A stretch of DNA of 64,000 nucleotides, taken from Isoetes taiwanensis. Taxonomy: Eukaryota; Streptophyta; Lycopodiopsida; Isoetales; Isoetaceae. Both the position numbers and the translations under genes were made by a program. Below are positions 58,331 to 64,000 of this stretch, piece after piece (the first letter of the stretch is position 1; every line of letters begins with the position of its first letter). The DNA is taken from NCBI GenBank assembly GCA_021234155.1, contig JAJEKV010000278.1, forward strand, positions 374,001 through 438,000, in the 5' to 3' direction. Under the pieces are notes generated by a model, which had not been told where the DNA came from, ran no database searches, and saw nothing but the letters and a program-made list of their open reading frames with translations.

Positions 58331-59050
58331 AATACGTGATTAAGCGCCATTGGATATTGTTTTATGGCTCATTCCGATCGAAACTTGCAAAAATTACCAT
58401 GCATTTTAGATTTTGAGGCGCTTATTAAGCAAATTCCAAGGCTTCTAGATCCTTGTGCTAACAAGCGGAAAAGTTTCCACTTTTGTTTCTCACCATAAGA
58501 ATCCATGGAGGCCAAAGGTCGCTATTAAATTCCGGGTTGAAAAAATGTTTGTGTATGGGTGTTGCAAACTTTTATGACTTTGGGAATAATGGGATCAACT
58601 GCTCTATCTTTATGGTAACTTTTACTTATTCTATTTGTTTTATTGTATGAAATTCAAAAAGCTCACTGGTGTGATGAAAGCCTAAATGAATTCTCCTAGT
58701 TTTTTTCGGGTTTGAATTATAAAATTTTACACACGGGGGGAGGGGGTGTGTGGATGTTCTAAGGCCCCAAAGGGGCCAAAAAATTTTTGTAACACAAACT
58801 ATTAACATCCAACATATAAAAAATTAAATCCCCAAAATATAAACAACCAAACACATAAACAAACCAAATACACAACTACCATTGACATTAATTAATACCA
58901 CAACGCATTGGGTCCAACACATTTAAATTAAAACCCTTTAAACCCCCTTTGGTTTGGGTGTATATTCACACGGGTGGACGTGGGGGCAACGAGAGTTGTT
59001 GGATAGGCATATTCACCCTTTATTCCTTAATCTACACCAGACAGAAAGTT
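58331..59050. mobile_element. Single-arm relative of the palindromic element
   Basis: From about 58760, GGCCCCAAAGGGGCC, AACTACCATTGACATTAATT, AACCCCCTTTGGTTTGGGTG, TATATTCACACGGG and GTTGGATAGGCATATT follow in the same order as in the left arm and centre of the element at 45245-45830. The inverted right arm is absent. The upstream part (58331-58730) has no recognised feature. Confidence 0.7.
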
Positions 59051-62000
59051 TCCTCGCCGTAAGAGAAAAGGTAAATTACATGCCCTGCTAATCCAAGCGT
59101 GCAAGTACATTTCACCTTCTAAACCAACCATGTCCTCATGGGAGAACTGAGAATGTATGTGAATAAAAAACAACTATGTTTCTCCTTTACCTTCCAAATA
59201 TGAGAAAAGCATATACATCCTTATGGCTAGCATACAAAACGTCATGGATCTATCCTGGAGCAAACTTTCAAAGGCTTATATTACCAAAGTCATTTCCAAT
59301 TTTTGCCATTCATTTAGCTTACCTTGAGCCACCTACAACGGTCCATTTCTTTGATCAGATGATACTACTATCTCATTTACAATCAATTCTCATTTGACAC
59401 TGATACTTGTTATTTGATCATTTAGAACTTGTGCTTCTAAATAAATAGATCAATATACATATGGTTTCCAAGTTCTCTGTGAACTTTATATCTCGTGTTG
59501 GAGTGGTATCTTATAACAGGACGTTAATTCTTGTGGAATGAACTTCCTTAGCTGCTATAATTTTCGCATCTATATAGAATTCCTTCTCTAGAAGTACTCT
59601 TAATCTTCTTAATCCTCAATTCAACATGTTTCTAATTGAATGAATTTTTGTCCTCTAGGTTAATTCATCCTTATCAAATGCTTGCATCATCAAGAACGTC
59701 TTAAGGATTTTAGTTTTGCCTTCCAATCCAAGATGATGACTCTCCAACTTGAAAGTAGTTAGCTTCATACAATTAATTTAATCTAAAGAATAGAATAGGA
59801 TAGAATAGTTTTTTTAACGTCCACGGAGACCAATAGGTCATGGGACCCATACTTACTAGATAGCTCCAACTGAATAAGTATATTCTACGGATCCAGAACA
59901 ACAAAAGGAACAGAGAAACATGCACATCCAATCCAATATAACAAGCATAATGCAATTAATGCAACTTTTCCTAGGGAAGATGGTATATATGTGCCATAGA
60001 ATACTAAACCCACCATTCAAGAGAGATATTCAGCTCGGAAGTAATTACATGAAACCTTTTTGGGTGGCCAATCCAAAAAGTAACAACTAGAATACATAGG
60101 CCAATCCCCCAATCTGTGTATCTTATAACTATCCAATTCGCATGAGTTATTATAAGAGAGGTAAAGATTACAAGTATCATTCTTTCCCGAATTATGTCAG
60201 AGGGAGCCTTTATTGGGCGGAATGACCCTCCTCGGGGCAATTACCTAGTACATAATAGGTCATCTTGTTGTACCTCAAACCAACTAGGAAAGATACATGC
60301 ATTGCATTGTGATGAAAACTATTATATCATAGATGCCAACGTTCATAAGATTTAAGCAAACACTATGCTTAATCCCTTATGCTACTTCTAAACTACATGC
60401 TTCTTCTTAAATACTAAAAATCTTTATTCTGATTATGGACAAGGCACCCAACCAATTTATGAAATAGAATCTACTATTAAAAACAGTCTAAAGGAGCTTC
60501 TTATTTATCTCACTTAATACTTAAAGCAAATGGCACCTAAATTTGTATTTTCATACTAAGTCTATATTGCCAAACTAATTGCATAGAGTTATTCGATGTT
60601 CTTAGAAGTGCTACATAGTGCTTTGACAGCATATATGGTGTGATTGAAAGAGCCCCATCATATGGGTTCCCAAATTTTCAGAAAAAGAGCACAACAAAAG
60701 TAATAAAAACAAATCAAAAGATGAAACATGCTTTTTCAATAAAAGGACTTTGATAATTCACTTGATGCATACACATATATCATGTCTGCTTGATCCAGAT
60801 GCCCCCTATGTCATGTGACATGCTTGCATTTGACCCATTTGCAATCTTTTCTAGGGCTTCAACCTTTAAGCATACTGCCTAGACTCTACTAGCATTAATG
60901 GCTTGCTTTTCAAGCTTTGAGGTTAGGGGGCTTAGCTCTTGAGAGGGATGAATAAGCTGTCCTACTTTCTATTGAAACAGATCTCAGCTATACAGATCCT
61001 CTATCTTGCTATCCAAAAATCATGACCATTCAGTTAGGATGCGTCTGTTTAATTATATGTATGTCGAACCAACTCCAATCTATCTATATAATTCATCTGT
61101 TGTTCCTATTTTTCTTTATTCTACATTGTATTAAGGCCTAGGACATAGCCTCAGCAATTTGAGGTTCTGGATGATAGAAACCAGAGCAGAAATAATAGAC
61201 AGCCAGTTAACCTGTTAGGTATTATAAGAAAAATATATTTAGGTTGCATCTAATTAGAGAACCACTGCACTGGCTATCAACCAAAATCTGGAGGATGAAG
61301 ATGAGAGTAATATATTCAAGTCCTAATCAGTCAAATTAGATTCATGCCATTGCGAATCTGCATAGATATAATGAGGCATTCGCTTTTGGTGATAAGCAAG
61401 TTTCTAGTGAATTATCCCACCTTACAGTTCTCATGTGTTATTAGTATTTATATGCTCAACATTAAAAATGTAGAAATCATGACATGAAAATAGCTCGATC
61501 CACTCTGTAGGATCCATATTCTCATGAGAAGGAACAAGCATGCGTGCATGTTTTGCATGTATTTTTGAACCTCCAGTTTAGCTTTTTATAACAGGAGTCT
61601 TCTTTAGTTTCTCAAATCGGCGGTCCTTCGTCTCAGCAGTTTTTTTTCTTTTCCTCTTGAACCAGTCAGGGGAGGGGCTTCTTCCTGCATGGATAGACCA
61701 TTCTTGACGTTTTTTATTCTCCTCTTTCCTCCCGACCTAGTTGTCTGGATTGAGGCAATTCTCTTTCATCCTTATGATTCTTAGGAGTTAAGAAGAGTTC
61801 TCTTCTTATCCAGAGGTTAGATGCATGATGTGAATCTTGATGAGAATGTTAATCATGCGAGTCTTGATTAGAATGTTAATCAATCCGCTCCATATCGATA
61901 TTATTATGAGGAGGAACATGCATGCATACATGTTTTTTATGCATTTTTGGACCTCTGCTTTAGCTTTTTATAGTATGAATCTTCTTCAGCTTATCAAATC

Positions 62001-62260
62001 GATGTTTCTTCTTTGTCTCACTCTTGAACCCACCCTCCTTCCCTCCCTTTTAATTATGTATAATTAATTCATCTCCCCTCCTCCCCCTCTCTCTTTTGCG
62101 GAGGAGACTCTGGCAGGGATATTAGATTTTGTAGTCAGCCATGAAGAGCTTGAATCGGATCATAACCGATTGTCTTTTAGTCTATGGATCAGCAAGCAGG
62201 TTCTAGAGCATGAAGGGCTACTTTGACCATTGATAAAACATATTTGAACGTTAAGGAACT
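59051..62260. other. Long non-coding AT-rich stretch
   Basis: No gene is recognised in 3.2 kb. An imperfect duplication places GAGAAGGAACAAGCATGCGT (61527) beside GAGGAGGAACATGCATGCAT (61908), each followed by about 110 similar bases with TTTAGCTTTTTATA. The ORFs are all short and lack motifs. Confidence 0.4.
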
Positions 62261-63110
62261 AACAAACACGGTGATTTTAAGAAGTTCGAAAGCATTTGAT
62301 AAGGTGTCGCGGACCAAATGTGGAAAGGTTGGATTCAAGAGTGCCCAAGGAGCGAAATGATCCAACCGGTTCCTTTGAAAAAAATGTTTCTCAACACTTT
62401 ACCATTTTCATTGATATCCCGATCATCGCCGAACGTAATTTGGGGTGAAATCAGGATGTCCGCTAACTCCACATTGTTTTGGAATTTTATTGTTAGTTTT
62501 AGAAGATTGCGCGCGTTTAAGAATTGCCCCCAGTGAAATGGAAAGATACGGATATATCATCCATTTGCCAACGTGATGCGATGATGGAAGTCATTTTGTG
62601 CTGCTCTAAGGATCATATGCAAAAACACTGAAGGGATGGCTGATTTTTTTGTGGTCGATAGGTATGCAGTGAACCTCAAAAACAAGCATTATAACAGCAG
62701 TGGAGGAGAGTTAAACAACTTTCTATATATGGAGTGTAGGCATGTGTGGATCCATACAAATATTTAGGGTCCCAGATTTAGTAGGAATCAATGGTGGAAT
62801 GCATGCATCACACTAATTTAACTGATCGCGGACAAAGGGTCTCATATGCATTACAGAGTATGTGTAAAAGACACACCTTGGTCATGAATCCAAAGGAGAT
62901 TCCTTCAATTCAGCGGAGCATAGTCTTATATGGATGAAATTTGTGACTCAAGCCTTGCCGCAAAGGCTTGGCGGGATGATACTGAGCGTCTTTAAAAAAT
63001 TCGGAGGCTGTGAATTAGGAGTTAAAGCCCAAAACACCCGAATTTATGATGCTAAAGGTGGTCTCATGCCTTTGAAGGGAAGCATCCTTAAGTGCATTGG
63101 TTAATATTTT
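62261..63110 (+). mobile_element. Decayed LINE reverse-transcriptase fragment
   Basis: On the plus strand, in changing frames, KAFDKV-like SKAFDKVSRT (62288), GVKSGCPLTPHCFGILL (62442) and DPYKYLGSQ (62752) follow one another with roughly the spacing of LINE RT blocks 4, 5 and 7. The GVxxGCPLTPxxFG block is highly characteristic. The YADD segment between them is not readable. It is a second, older LINE of a lineage distinct from the one at 16.4 kb, whose sequence differs. Confidence 0.65.
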
Positions 63111-64000
63111 AAGGTGTTACCTTACGGATGACACGAATTACACGCTGTGGTTTTGGTAAGGAGAATGGTTTGTTCCAAGATGTTGCCAGCTACCAATAAA
63201 ATGGATATACAATTTGACGGCATATCCTGAAAGCAAAAACCTGACTTCCGTAAGACAAATGGATATCCAGAAGGGTACATATGAAGATGCGTCGCGAAAT
63301 TTCTGGCGACCAAAGCATGACTTTGCATACGTTAATATTAACTCCCCACATTCGAAGGGACTCTTTAAGAGATTAATAAAATCAACATAGGGTTTGTCAT
63401 TCATCACATGCAGCTAGCGATAATGTTTGAAGATTGAGGTGCTGTTTCCAGGAACGAATAATAATACCCCAAAGAAATGCGAAACGCGCATCGCGATGCT
63501 GGCGAATAAAGCAAATGCTACAACTCTCGCCACTGCATTTTCCGCCCTCAAGGAAAACCCTAATGGAGAAACGCATTCTTTCAAACAACCCTTGGAATGC
63601 GTCATTCAAAAGACGCAATGATAATGAATCGACGGCAAATATAAATGACCCGGTGATGGCGAACCCCTAATGTGGTAATATGGAGAACCGGCGAGAGGGT
63701 TGATGGCTTTTAATGAAATATAGCGTTAACTCCGAAGACGGGCGAACTCTCTCAGCCAAAATACGAAAACCCCAAAACAATCTGCGAACGGTTTCAGAAA
63801 AAGCAAAACGCTGAAGGATGATGGTTAAGCGGCAACCTTCAAGAAGCAACCCCACATTGGCCGAGTGATGAAAGCAACAAAAAAGAACACAATGTAAAGA
63901 TAGCATCACCTAACCGTGGAGAACCATTATGCGGTGAAAAATACGTAATCTCGAGGTGGAAATTAAATGAAGATCACCCGCTGGAGAATAATGCGGCATG
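63111..64000. other. Unassigned right edge
   Basis: Overlapping frames of 60-89 codons on both strands (for example 63138-63407 minus and 63427-63621 plus) show no motif. The composition becomes richer in CG dinucleotides than the preceding 4 kb. A gene or element may extend beyond the window, but nothing can be supported here. Confidence 0.3.

Overview
This window is nuclear DNA from a land plant with a large, repeat-laden genome. The evidence is spliced genes with GT-AG introns, a tonoplast-type dicarboxylate carrier, a nepenthesin-like aspartic protease, relics of PPR, CIPK, AP2/ERF, receptor-kinase and CDC48 genes, and many nested transposons. The Ty3/gypsy element has a reverse transcriptase that reads like the Tcn1/fungal-type chromoviruses rather than the usual seed-plant chromoviruses. 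Together with the style of the LINEs, this makes a fern or other non-seed plant my best guess. That is inference, not proof.

Layout. 0-6 kb: a possible terminal exon, an unrecognised ORF, and a decayed minus-strand gene that combines a P-loop NTPase with a CR/Crinkler-like C-terminal segment. It is split and flanked by two copies of one MITE family with ~45-bp terminal inverted repeats and 4-bp target duplications. 7.2 kb: an AP2/ERF relic. 7.8-12.0 kb: a complete six-exon DASS/SLC13 dicarboxylate transporter of 624 aa on the minus strand, the best intact gene here. 12-15 kb: unassigned DNA, a GC-rich patch, a CDC48 exon relic and a LINE tail. 15.5-16.4 kb: a broken PPR gene.

16.44-32 kb: one minus-strand LINE. 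Its reverse-transcriptase half (16.4-19.38 kb) and its endonuclease half (29.57-30.3 kb and beyond) are separated by a ~10.2-kb DNA transposon. That element has matching terminal motifs, a near-perfect 8-bp target duplication, subterminal AGACGC-type repeats, a decayed hAT transposase (BED finger, DUF659, hAT dimerisation region) reading inward from the right, and two cargo reading frames reading inward from the left (a kinase-like protein and a coiled-coil/RING-like protein). A cluster of large hairpins lies where the two transcription directions converge.

32.76-38.50 kb: a degenerate Ty3/gypsy element on the minus strand with two ~515-bp LTRs. Each LTR holds a perfect four-unit heat-shock element about 72 bp upstream of a TATA box, and an antisense tRNA-like (Pol III box A/box B) segment. 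38.4-42.3 kb: a segmental duplication with breakpoints inside an LTR, separated by GC-richer repeats carrying a conserved hairpin. 42.3-50.5 kb: mostly non-coding, with a receptor-kinase relic, tandem repeats, a 586-bp palindromic element and a tRNA-derived SINE. 50.53-51.79 kb: an intronless aspartic protease gene with one frameshift, bracketed by inverted SINE copies. 52-64 kb: repeats, a CIPK pseudokinase relic (DFG changed to DFE), a 64-bp LINE insertion with an 11-bp target duplication, a 200-bp tandem duplication, and a second decayed LINE at 62.3-63.1 kb.

Only the dicarboxylate carrier looks fully functional, and the aspartic protease may be. Nearly everything else is mobile DNA or gene debris, so the relationships that matter are nesting and relative age rather than shared pathways.
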